A DNA stretch of 20,627 nucleotides from JAWXCH01 sp034440595 (GTDB lineage Bacteria; Planctomycetota; Planctomycetia; Pirellulales; JALHPA01), in assembly GCA_034440595.1 (NCBI GenBank), contig JAWXCH010000191.1, positions 1 to 20,627 on the forward strand, given 5' to 3'. The notes under the pieces are model-generated. The model did not search any database and was not told the DNA's origin. It worked only from the letters and a program-made list of their open reading frames with translations. Shown here in pieces: positions 1 to 7,200 of this stretch. Positions within the stretch are counted from its first letter, which is position 1. Each line of letters opens with the position of its first letter. The translations under genes and the position numbers were made by a program.

Positions 1-92
1 AACGATTTGTCAGTTATGGTTCGACCGCGCCGGCGGAAGTCGATCGACAGATTGCTGCTTGGGAAAAGAAGCTCGCATCGGTCAAACAGTGA
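1..92 (+). CDS. C-terminal end of an upstream protein (partial)
   Basis: An open frame enters from the left edge and stops with TGA at 90-92, giving about 29 residues that end in WEKKLASVKQ. There is no internal stop and the next gene on the same strand begins about 28 bases later, so this is probably the last part of a real gene cotranscribed with the HEAT protein. The fragment is too short for any family call. Confidence 0.5.
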   Translation, partial: RFVSYGSTAPAEVDRQIAAWEKKLASVKQ

Positions 93-119
93 GTATTGGT
101 AACCGTGGAAATGAACATC

Positions 120-2495
120 ATGCTCAGCCAACTTTGGAACAGCAGTCCTGCTTTGAATAGGGTCAAAGCACCTTTGGCATTGGCGACGTTGCTGTTGGTA
201 ATTTTGCTCGGTATTGCCTCACCAATCTTTGCGCAAGAAGCGGAGCCCGATCCATTCAAAACGCCTCCGGCTGGTGGAGATCCGACGGAAGTAATGCCGG
301 GTGACACAGTACTCGGCGAAACAGTCCCACCCGATGCAACGCCAGCGCCGCCGGATAGAGCGACCGCTACACCAGAAAAATCGACATCGCCCGATACTGC
401 GGCTGCCAACGCCGAGCGCCCGATCACTGATTACAGCTTACCGGCGCAAGCAGTCTTGCTGGCCAAGCCGACCAACCCGCGCGAGTTACTGCGCGCCATC
501 GGTCTGCTGATCGACCTGGGTGAGCCAGACGCCGCCAAGCCGCTGCTTGCAAAACTGACCGCGCTGAATCTGGACCCCAACAGTTTAGTCGATCTGGTGG
601 CTCAGGCGGGCACCCCGGCGTTTCTCAAATTGGCGTCATCGAAGGAGTTGCAACCGGATGGCGAAAAATTTGCCGATCTGGCGTTAATTGCCGCCGCGAA
701 ACCGCGTCAGGACATGGCTCGGCTGGCTGCTCTTGTTACGCAACTTGGTGACGCAGACGTTGCCAAGCGACAGGAAGCAGTGAAGGGCCTGCTCGGCGCG
801 CACGACGCAGCGGCTCCATTGCTGATCGCCGCGCTACTCGATCCGGCACAGAAGTCGCGGCACTCCATGGCCCAATCGGTACTCATCGGGCTGGGTGCCG
901 ATGCGGTCGGACCTCTCGAAGCGGCCGTTCGCAAGGCCAGCGGTACCTCGCAAGTCACGCTAGTCAATTTACTTGGTCGCCTCAACGCCCGTCCGGCAGT
1001 GCCGGCATTGATCGGGCTGTACCTTTCCGAAAGCGTTGACCCGCTGGTTCGTGCGGCTGCCGCCGACGCGTTGCAACAGATCATTTCGACCGTTCCCACC
1101 AAGGCCGAAGGCATTCGTTACCTCCGGCAAGAGGCCGAAGAACTGCTCGGTGGTAAACAGATTTTGAACTCTAACACCGATGGCAGAGTAAAACTCTGGC
1201 AGGCCGGCCCACAACAAGTAGAACCGCTGGAAGTGACCCTTCCGCAGGCACAGGCCGAATTGGCGTTGCGCATCGCGACCGACTTGCGTGCGCTGGCACC
1301 AGAGGACGCGGCGATCCGCACATTATACCTGATCAGCTTACTCGAGACCGCATCGTATCGCGCCGGCCTGGACCAACTCCTGTCCAAAGGTGATCCAGAA
1401 ACCCACAACGCCGCGAAAGCGCTTGGCGTCGACGCAATTGAAGGGGCGCTGTTGCAAGCGACGGCCACGCAACACTGGCCGGCTGCCACCGCCGCCGCAC
1501 ATTTGCTGGGGGAGATCGGTAACTTCGAGTTACTGACGCGGGCTGGAACTAAACCGGCACCGCTGACCGAGGCGCTGCGCAGCCCGGACCGCCGCGTCCG
1601 CTTTGCTGCTGCGTTTGCTATCGTGCAGTTGAAACCAACCAAATCTTTTCCCGGTCTCAGCTATCTGACCGACACGCTTTTCAATCTGGCCAATAGCAGC
1701 GGTACGCCAGTCGCCCTGATCGGTTTTCCGACGCTTGAAACGTCTCAGACGCTGTCCGGTATGGTCAACTCGTTAGGTTACACCACAACCACAGCAACCA
1801 ATGGCCGCGACGTTATGATTGAGGCGGCTCGTAGCGGCGATTGCGAACTGATTCTGCTCAGCACTCGGATCCAGCGAGGTTCCGCATCGCTGACATTGCA
1901 GCAACTGCGTCAAGTGCCAAAGACCGCCAAAATCCCCGTGATTCTTCTCAGCGAGGATGACGATTGTTCTCGGCCGGAGTTTTGGGCGCAGGATGATCCG
2001 CTGACGACGGTGGTGCTTCGCCCACGCGAAATCGCCGGCATGGAGTTCGCGCTGCGTCAATCTGCTCGAAAGGCGGGCGATGCACAGGTACCAACGGCAG
2101 TGCGACAGCAGCAAGCGATCTTTGCACTCCGGGCGTTGGCCGAGCTGACTCAACGTGCTCCGCGGCTGTTCGATTTCCGCACCAAGGATGCCGACATCAT
2201 TCGTGCGTTGCAAGCACCAGCACTCAATGAAGCGGCTGCGTTCCTGTTGGCCCAATTTGGCACGCACGGCTCGCAATTGGCGTTGGCCGAATTGGCTGGA
2301 CACGCCTCGCAACCGATCGAGCGACGGCAGGCGGCTGCGGCCGCGTTTTGCGAGAGTGTTCACCGGCACGGTATTCAGTTGACCAAACGAGAAATCGAGG
2401 CTCAATACGACCGCTACAACCTCAGTCAATTTGAAGAAGCTGCTAGCCAGGAATTGCTAGCTGCCATGCTCGATGCAATGGAGTTTAAAAAGTAA
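120..2495 (+). CDS. Exported HEAT-repeat protein with an embedded degenerate receiver-like domain
   Basis: The frame is open from a TTG at 96. I prefer ATG 120 (791 aa) because GGAA at 107-110 is well spaced for it; ATG 111 is the alternative. An N-terminal hydrophobic stretch followed by IFA and QEAE looks like a Sec signal peptide cleaved near residue 38. A Pro/Thr-rich linker (to about residue 105) follows, then alpha-helical HEAT-like units, clearest near residues 213-241, 307-321 and 490-506. Residues about 530-640 resemble a response-regulator receiver: a beta strand ALIGF, a strand ELILLSTRI where the phospho-Asp should stand (Ser instead), PVILLSEDDD, and VVLRP where the conserved Lys would be (Arg instead). 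The C-terminal part is again helical. It is likely a periplasmic or surface scaffold, since HEAT repeats usually bind proteins. Partner and function are unknown. Confidence 0.8.
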   Translation: MLSQLWNSSPALNRVKAPLALATLLLVILLGIASPIFAQEAEPDPFKTPPAGGDPTEVMPGDTVLGETVPPDATPAPPDRATATPEKSTSPDTAAANAERPITDYSLPAQAVLLAKPTNPRELLRAIGLLIDLGEPDAAKPLLAKLTALNLDPNSLVDLVAQAGTPAFLKLASSKELQPDGEKFADLALIAAAKPRQDMARLAALVTQLGDADVAKRQEAVKGLLGAHDAAAPLLIAALLDPAQKSRHSMAQSVLIGLGADAVGPLEAAVRKASGTSQVTLVNLLGRLNARPAVPALIGLYLSESVDPLVRAAAADALQQIISTVPTKAEGIRYLRQEAEELLGGKQILNSNTDGRVKLWQAGPQQVEPLEVTLPQAQAELALRIATDLRALAPEDAAIRTLYLISLLETASYRAGLDQLLSKGDPETHNAAKALGVDAIEGALLQATATQHWPAATAAAHLLGEIGNFELLTRAGTKPAPLTEALRSPDRRVRFAAAFAIVQLKPTKSFPGLSYLTDTLFNLANSSGTPVALIGFPTLETSQTLSGMVNSLGYTTTTATNGRDVMIEAARSGDCELILLSTRIQRGSASLTLQQLRQVPKTAKIPVILLSEDDDCSRPEFWAQDDPLTTVVLRPREIAGMEFALRQSARKAGDAQVPTAVRQQQAIFALRALAELTQRAPRLFDFRTKDADIIRALQAPALNEAAAFLLAQFGTHGSQLALAELAGHASQPIERRQAAAAAFCESVHRHGIQLTKREIEAQYDRYNLSQFEEAASQELLAAMLDAMEFKK

Positions 2496-2500
2496 ACACA

Positions 2501-2551
2501 CCCTCACCCGCGGCTGATACCGCGACCTCTCCCGCCAGCGGGAGAGGTGAA
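2501..2551 (+). repeat. Palindromic intergenic repeat, family 1, copy A (possible terminator)
   Basis: It starts with CCCTCACCC, has 14 variable bases, then a 10-bp hairpin stem at 2525-2548 (arms ACCTCTCCCG and CGGGAGAGGT, loop CCAG). It begins five bases after the HEAT-gene stop codon. No T tract follows, so factor-independent termination is not assured. A second copy lies in the opposite orientation at 15553-15600 with the same architecture. Confidence 0.75.
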
Positions 2552-2603
2552 AATGGACCCAACACCCTGACATCATTTGCAACGATAACATCTACACTAC
2601 ACT

Positions 2604-2678
2604 AACCCGAAGCGCCAGCGAGGCGCACAACCAAACAGCATCGCACGCACATTACGGGTTGCACTGGCAAAGCCAGTG
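2604..2678 (+). repeat. Composite intergenic repeat, family 2, copy A
   Basis: Two modules lie side by side. Module 1 (2604-2627) is a 24-base element starting AACCCGA and containing GCGCCAGCGAGGCGCA. Module 2 (2662-2678) is a hairpin with arms CACTGGC and GCCAGTG around AAA. The same two modules recur in the same order at 17131-17190. The element fills much of the 238-base gap before the sigma-54 activator gene. Confidence 0.75.
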
Positions 2679-2733
2679 GCACACAACACTTTCGCACACT
2701 ACATAGTTTCAATCACGCTTTTCCACCGCACAC

Positions 2734-3798
2734 GTGGCCATCATCGATCACAACACGAGCTCCCCACCGATCAAAGGGTTGATCGGCTCCGGGCCGGCCA
2801 TGGCCGAGGTCTACCGCGTCACGCGGCAGGTCGCGCGCTCCAATGCCTCGGTGTTGCTCCTCGGTGAAACCGGCACCGGCAAGGAACTGATCGCCAAAGC
2901 CATCCATACACTCAGCGCACGCAACAGCGGGCCATTTGTGCGAGTGAATTGTGGTGCCCTCAGCGAGAGCCTGCTCGAAAGCGAGCTGTTTGGCCACGTG
3001 CGCGGCAGCTTTACCGGCGCGGTCGCCAACCGGACTGGCCGGTTTGAGGCGGCACATACCGGTACGATCTTTCTGGACGAAATCAACAGCACCACCCCCA
3101 AGTTGCAGGTGAAACTGCTGCGCGTTTTGCAAGAGCGCGAGTTTGAACGTGTCGGTGATACGCAGACGGTTCGCGTCGACACGCGTGTCGTCGCGGCCAG
3201 CAATCGCGATCTGCTCGAAGAGATTGACAAGGAAAACTTTCGAGAGGATCTCTACTACCGCCTGAATGTTGTGCCCATTCATCTGCCACCCCTGCGACAA
3301 CGTCGCGAGGATGTGCCAGAACTGGTCGGCCATTTTTTGAATATCTACAACGAGGACAATGACCGATATGTTGTCCACATCGACCGCAAGGCGTTGGAGG
3401 CATTGCAAGATTACGACTGGCCCGGCAATGTCCGCGAATTGCAGAATTGCATCGAAGGGGCCGTGGTCATGGCTACTGGAGACGAGTTGACCGTCGATCT
3501 ATTACCATCCACGGTCCTCGGCCAGAAAAGCCCCCGCAATATGCGCAGTGGTCGCACCGCCGATGTCGAGACACTGACCTGTGACCTGGTGCAGCAAGGG
3601 CTGGCCACCGCTGGTCCGCAGGAAGACAACCTGCACATGAAGATTGTCAACCGTGTCGAGCGCGAACTGATCGCGCAGGTCATGCAAAGCTGCGACAACG
3701 TGCAGACCAAGGCCGCCGCCAAACTCGGCATCAACCGCAATACGCTGCACAAGAAACTCAAAGAGTACGGGCTGGAAAGCGATTCGGCAGAGGATTAG
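2734..3798 (+). CDS. Sigma-54-dependent transcriptional activator lacking a sensory domain (AAA+ plus Fis-type HTH)
   Basis: The AAA+ domain fills residues about 15-245: Walker A GETGTGKE (44-51), the sigma-54-contacting loop GSFTGA (91-96), Walker B TIFLDE (111-116), the arginine-finger region FREDLYYR (169-176) and WPGNVREL (229-236). A Fis-type helix-turn-helix lies at about 322-344. Activators of this class hydrolyse ATP to open promoters held by sigma-54 RNA polymerase. At 354 aa it has no receiver, GAF or PAS domain, an architecture like PspF, so control would come from a partner protein or from expression level. The contact loop has Ser where GAFTGA has Ala. The start is GTG 2734, without a clear Shine-Dalgarno; the AAA+ domain begins soon after, so the start cannot be far off. 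Targets are unknown. Confidence 0.9.
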   Translation: MAIIDHNTSSPPIKGLIGSGPAMAEVYRVTRQVARSNASVLLLGETGTGKELIAKAIHTLSARNSGPFVRVNCGALSESLLESELFGHVRGSFTGAVANRTGRFEAAHTGTIFLDEINSTTPKLQVKLLRVLQEREFERVGDTQTVRVDTRVVAASNRDLLEEIDKENFREDLYYRLNVVPIHLPPLRQRREDVPELVGHFLNIYNEDNDRYVVHIDRKALEALQDYDWPGNVRELQNCIEGAVVMATGDELTVDLLPSTVLGQKSPRNMRSGRTADVETLTCDLVQQGLATAGPQEDNLHMKIVNRVERELIAQVMQSCDNVQTKAAAKLGINRNTLHKKLKEYGLESDSAED

Positions 3799-3874
3799 CC
3801 GAAGCAGTGTGCCGGTCCTAGCTGCCGGTTGTCTGCGACGTTGCAAACCTGGATGAAGGCGCTGTTCTATCGCA

Positions 3875-4420
3875 ATGCACACCGCAGCTACACGCATCTT
3901 GATTGTTGGCAACAGCGGCGCGGGCAAAACTACGTTTGCCAAACAGCTATCAAAGCAGCGTGAGATTCCGTACATCGAACTCGACGAGCTGTACTGGGGG
4001 CCAAACTGGACTCCGCATCCGGCCGAACAATTTTCTCGCGATGTGTCGGCGGTGGCCGAGCGGGAGACATGGATCGTCGACGGAAACTACCAACCAGTGC
4101 GATCGATCCTGTGGCCTCGTGCGCAGTTGGTGATTTGGCTAAAATACAGCCGGCTCACCGTCATGTCACGTCTGCTTCGCCGCGCCATTCGCCGTTCGAT
4201 CAACAAGACCGAACTGTGGAGTGGTAACCGTGAGACGCTCACCCTCACGTTTGCCTCACGTGAATCAGTCTTGCGATGGTCTTGGGTGAACCACGCGGGC
4301 TACCAGAAATTGTATCGGACGCTACAAAAGGGCAACGAGTTTCCGCATCTTGCATGGGTGGAATTTGTGCGCCCGCGTCAGGCGGAGGAATACCTGCACT
4401 CACTGACCCGGCAAGACTAG
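3875..4420 (+). CDS. FlaR-like P-loop NTPase (adenylate-kinase-like fold)
   Basis: This 181-residue protein opens with a beta strand and Walker A loop GNSGAGKTT (12-20). The downstream motifs ELDELYW, PNW (44-46) and WIVDGNY (66-72) are typical of the group annotated as DNA topology modulation protein FlaR or AAA-family ATPase, which are small kinase-like P-loop proteins. A conserved Arg-rich segment (LLRRAIRRSI, about 100-109) fits a phosphate-binding lid. The substrate is not known for most members, and the FlaR name reflects an old phenotype rather than a proven activity. The gene follows the sigma-54 activator by 76 bases on the same strand and may be cotranscribed. Its TAG stop shares the four bases CTAG with the stop of the converging WYL gene. 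Confidence 0.8.
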   Translation: MHTAATRILIVGNSGAGKTTFAKQLSKQREIPYIELDELYWGPNWTPHPAEQFSRDVSAVAERETWIVDGNYQPVRSILWPRAQLVIWLKYSRLTVMSRLLRRAIRRSINKTELWSGNRETLTLTFASRESVLRWSWVNHAGYQKLYRTLQKGNEFPHLAWVEFVRPRQAEEYLHSLTRQD

Positions 4421-5535
4421 CGATTGCGGCGTTTGGTTCGCTCCGTCTTGCACTGGGCGTACATCTCAAGCGTTCCTGCCAGCTCCTCCGCCATGCTAAT
4501 GCGTAGCGACTCGGGGGCGAGGACTTCCGCATTTTTCCCGAAGCCGAGGATCCACCATTTTATCTCCTCGGTACTGGAAAGCCGGAATTCGGCCAACACG
4601 CTGCCGTCCCGCTCTGTCGTCAATCGCTGACTGCCATGCCAGACCCCTTCCTGAACATAGCGAGCCACCCATTTCAGAAAACGGACCTTTACGGTCACGT
4701 CCCCTTTTCCCAGGAATACGCCGAACGAGCCGCGAAAATGTTCCTGTAAACTGAACCCGTCGGGAACACAGAACGGAAGCTGGCCCACCTCGATTTCGTC
4801 GATCCGGTCCACCTTAAAGTGCCGCAGTTCGTTGTGATCTTGCGAGAAGGCGACGAGGTAGAGCGAGCCGCGATGGTAACTGATCCCCAACGGGTTCAAC
4901 TGATACTCGACCGGTTCGGTTGCAGCCGCCGATTGATAGGTGACGATGGTTTGCAACCGCTCCTCGATTGCGCGCATCAGTTCGTCGACCAGCTCGGCCT
5001 TGCGTGAATAGTCGCTGGCTCCCACCGTGGTATGGTGCAAATTACTGGCCATCTTGTCGAGGTAGTCCAATGCCTTGCGCCCCAGACAAGCTCGCACCTT
5101 TTTGAAGGCGCGCTGCGCGGCCTCCCACAGATACGTACCGGCCAACGGATCCAGGAACCGACGGCCAAGATAAAGTGCCAGAGCTTCATCAAAGGCAAAG
5201 TTCAATTCCATTGCGACAATGGAATCGCCATGCGCCAGACCAGCATGTGCCTCACCATTGCCCAGTTGCGTTGAACTAGTATGCGTTGCCGCAGTTTGGC
5301 CAGCACGTTGATTGACCAGTCGCCAGACTTTTAGGCCGTGATCGCGCACGGTCTCTTCCAGCGGGAAGCCAACATCCTGGAAGGCCTGTAAGTCGCGGCG
5401 GATGGTTTTTTGACTAACATTCAGATCGGTCGCCATTTCGGCCACAGTGACGCCATATCGCCGCGAGGCTAGCCGCTTGAGTAGCATCCATTGCCGAACC
5501 AGCGGCTTGTCGCCGGTCGTGGATTTTTGGTTCAA
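4417..5535 (-). CDS. HTH/WYL-domain transcriptional regulator (YafY-like)
   Basis: Residues about 12-55 form a DeoR-type helix-turn-helix (VAEMATDLNVSQKTIRRDL). A central helical region follows, then a WYL-type ligand domain at about 210-250 (HRGSLYLVAF and LRHFKVDRIDEIE; Leu replaces the Trp of the W-Y-L triad), and a C-terminal WCX-like extension at about 278-352. Such proteins are usually repressors or activators whose WYL domain senses small molecules or nucleic acid. The start is TTG 5535, supported by AAGAGGG on the minus strand (complement of 5541-5547) at 5-base spacing; no ATG is available in the HTH region. The gene is divergent from the kinase/regulator pair, sharing a 222-base gap, so it could regulate itself or that pair. 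No operator was identified with confidence. Confidence 0.88.
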   Translation of the reverse strand: MNQKSTTGDKPLVRQWMLLKRLASRRYGVTVAEMATDLNVSQKTIRRDLQAFQDVGFPLEETVRDHGLKVWRLVNQRAGQTAATHTSSTQLGNGEAHAGLAHGDSIVAMELNFAFDEALALYLGRRFLDPLAGTYLWEAAQRAFKKVRACLGRKALDYLDKMASNLHHTTVGASDYSRKAELVDELMRAIEERLQTIVTYQSAAATEPVEYQLNPLGISYHRGSLYLVAFSQDHNELRHFKVDRIDEIEVGQLPFCVPDGFSLQEHFRGSFGVFLGKGDVTVKVRFLKWVARYVQEGVWHGSQRLTTERDGSVLAEFRLSSTEEIKWWILGFGKNAEVLAPESLRISMAEELAGTLEMYAQCKTERTKRRNR

Positions 5536-5540
5536 ATTCG

Positions 5541-5547
5541 CCCTCTT
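5541..5547 (-). promoter_or_regulatory. Shine-Dalgarno that fixes a TTG start
   Basis: The minus strand reads AAGAGGG, five bases before TTG at 5535-5533. It is the best ribosome-binding match in this gap and supports the TTG start of the WYL regulator. Confidence 0.6.
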
Positions 5548-5757
5548 CGTGAAAATGCGGTGTAGAGAACCGTTCTGTTTACGGAGCGTCGATTTGATTC
5601 AAACTGGATTCGCGTCGATTGCCCCGTATACAGTGTAACTGCCAGGCTGGTCAGATTCTGTCCAACGTGACAAATGTTCAGCAGTGGATAGTGCGACTAG
5701 CGGACCAGATTGTGTAGAATTCAAGGCACCGTCCCCAGGTTTACTTTAAAAGTCTTC

Positions 5758-7200
5758 ATGCGCTGGCCACTCCGAAATCAGATCCTCGTGCCGTTTTCGC
5801 TGCTGATCATGGCAGCGGTGCTGGGCCTGACGGCACTGAGTGCATACTTTGCCGCAGCACGCGTCGAACGTGCCATCGAAGCTCAGTTGCGCAGCGTTGC
5901 CAAAACGCTGTTGGACTCCAATTTTCCACTGACCGATACGGTACTGCGTCAAATGCACGGGCTCAGTGGTGCCGATTATGTCGTCGTCGGCGCAACAGGT
6001 CAGGTTGTCGCCGCCAGCAAACCGGTTGAAACGATAGCTGGGTTCGATCAAAAAGGGGATTCGGAATGGAGCCGCCTGGAGCTACGTGGGCCAGCCAATT
6101 TCAACGGCTCGCAGGCTTTCTTCATGGCCTTACAAATGCAGTCGCGGCTGGGAAACCAGCAGCCGGCTACGCTATATATTCTGTACCCTGTCGATACGTA
6201 CCGCTCAGCACAATGGGCCGCCGTGTATCCGTCGCTAATTTTTGGAGCAATCATTCTGACGGTCGCCATAGTGCTGAGCTACTGGATCGCGCGGCGCATC
6301 AGTCGCCCCTTGGCAGATCTTTGCCAGCATGTCGAGCGATTGGCGTCTGCTGAGTTTGTGCAGATGCCGGTCCCGGTGCGAAACGATGAACTTCGCGATC
6401 TGATTCGTTCCATGAACATCCTGGCCAGCGAGTTGACCGTGATGCGTGACACCATTCAAAAGCGAGAACGCTTGGCACTGCTAGGCCAATTGAGTGCCGG
6501 CATGATTCACAGCCTGCGCAATGAAATCACCGGTGCCAAGATTGCCGTGCAACTGCACCAACGCGACTGTCGGGACGATGACCCCGAGTCCTTGCAGGTG
6601 GCACTGCGGCAGTTGCAGTTGAGCGAAGAGAATCTGAAACGTCTGCTATCGGCCGGTCCATCCCCTCCGATTGAGCGAACGGCGACCGATGTGGTGGCAT
6701 TGGTGGAAGACGTAGCGGCGCTCTTGCGGCCCACTTGTCGACACCGGCAAGTCACTTTGCGTGTGAATGCGACACCCGAGCCGTGCTGGCTTCCGTTAGA
6801 TGGTGGTCAATTGCGACAGGCAATTATTGCCTTGCTGTTCAATGCAATCGATGCTGCCGGTGCCAAGGGAGAGATTGAGCTGGTCGTCGAACCGCAGCCC
6901 GATCAGGTCTGCATTGATGTCCGCGACAGTGGCCCCGGTGCTTCAGTGCAGGCTGAGGAGCGGCTGTTTGATCCTTTCTTCACAACCAAGCCAGAAGGGG
7001 TCGGCCTAGGCCTGACCTCGGCGCGGCAGATTGCGCTGGCGCACGGCGGATCGCTCGAATATCGCCGGCAGAACGATTGGACCAGTTTCCAGTTACTGTT
7101 GCCGCGTGATAGGATTGACGGCGTGGAAACCCCCGCAATTGAAAACACCTGCGAACTAGCTGCGGTGATGCACGAAGTAGCACCTCGGGTACCAGAATGA
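5758..7200 (+). CDS. Membrane sensor histidine kinase (NtrB/AtoS-like)
   Basis: From ATG 5758 the protein has 480 residues; an open frame reaches back to TTG 5710, but MRWPLRNQILVPF is a convincing N-terminus. Transmembrane segments lie at about 10-32 and 157-178 and flank an extracytoplasmic sensor region of about 125 residues. A HAMP-like linker follows (178-230), then the phosphoacceptor box GMIHSLRNE with His251. The ATPase domain has N box FNAIDAA (361-367), DSGPG (390-394), FDPFFTTK (404-411) and GVGLGL (415-420). All catalytic boxes are present. It should autophosphorylate His251 and pass phosphate to the regulator encoded next; its stop overlaps that gene's start by four bases. The stimulus is unknown. 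Confidence 0.93.
   Translation: MRWPLRNQILVPFSLLIMAAVLGLTALSAYFAAARVERAIEAQLRSVAKTLLDSNFPLTDTVLRQMHGLSGADYVVVGATGQVVAASKPVETIAGFDQKGDSEWSRLELRGPANFNGSQAFFMALQMQSRLGNQQPATLYILYPVDTYRSAQWAAVYPSLIFGAIILTVAIVLSYWIARRISRPLADLCQHVERLASAEFVQMPVPVRNDELRDLIRSMNILASELTVMRDTIQKRERLALLGQLSAGMIHSLRNEITGAKIAVQLHQRDCRDDDPESLQVALRQLQLSEENLKRLLSAGPSPPIERTATDVVALVEDVAALLRPTCRHRQVTLRVNATPEPCWLPLDGGQLRQAIIALLFNAIDAAGAKGEIELVVEPQPDQVCIDVRDSGPGASVQAEERLFDPFFTTKPEGVGLGLTSARQIALAHGGSLEYRRQNDWTSFQLLLPRDRIDGVETPAIENTCELAAVMHEVAPRVPE

Noticed and set aside
5692..5720. TAGAAT at 5715-5720 as a -10 box for the kinase gene
   Set aside because: No acceptable -35 element lies 16-18 bases upstream, and one hexamer alone is not enough.
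5710..5757. TTG 5710 as the start of the histidine kinase
   Set aside because: The extra 16 residues do not resemble a kinase N-terminus, whereas ATG 5758 begins directly with the basic stretch before the first transmembrane helix.
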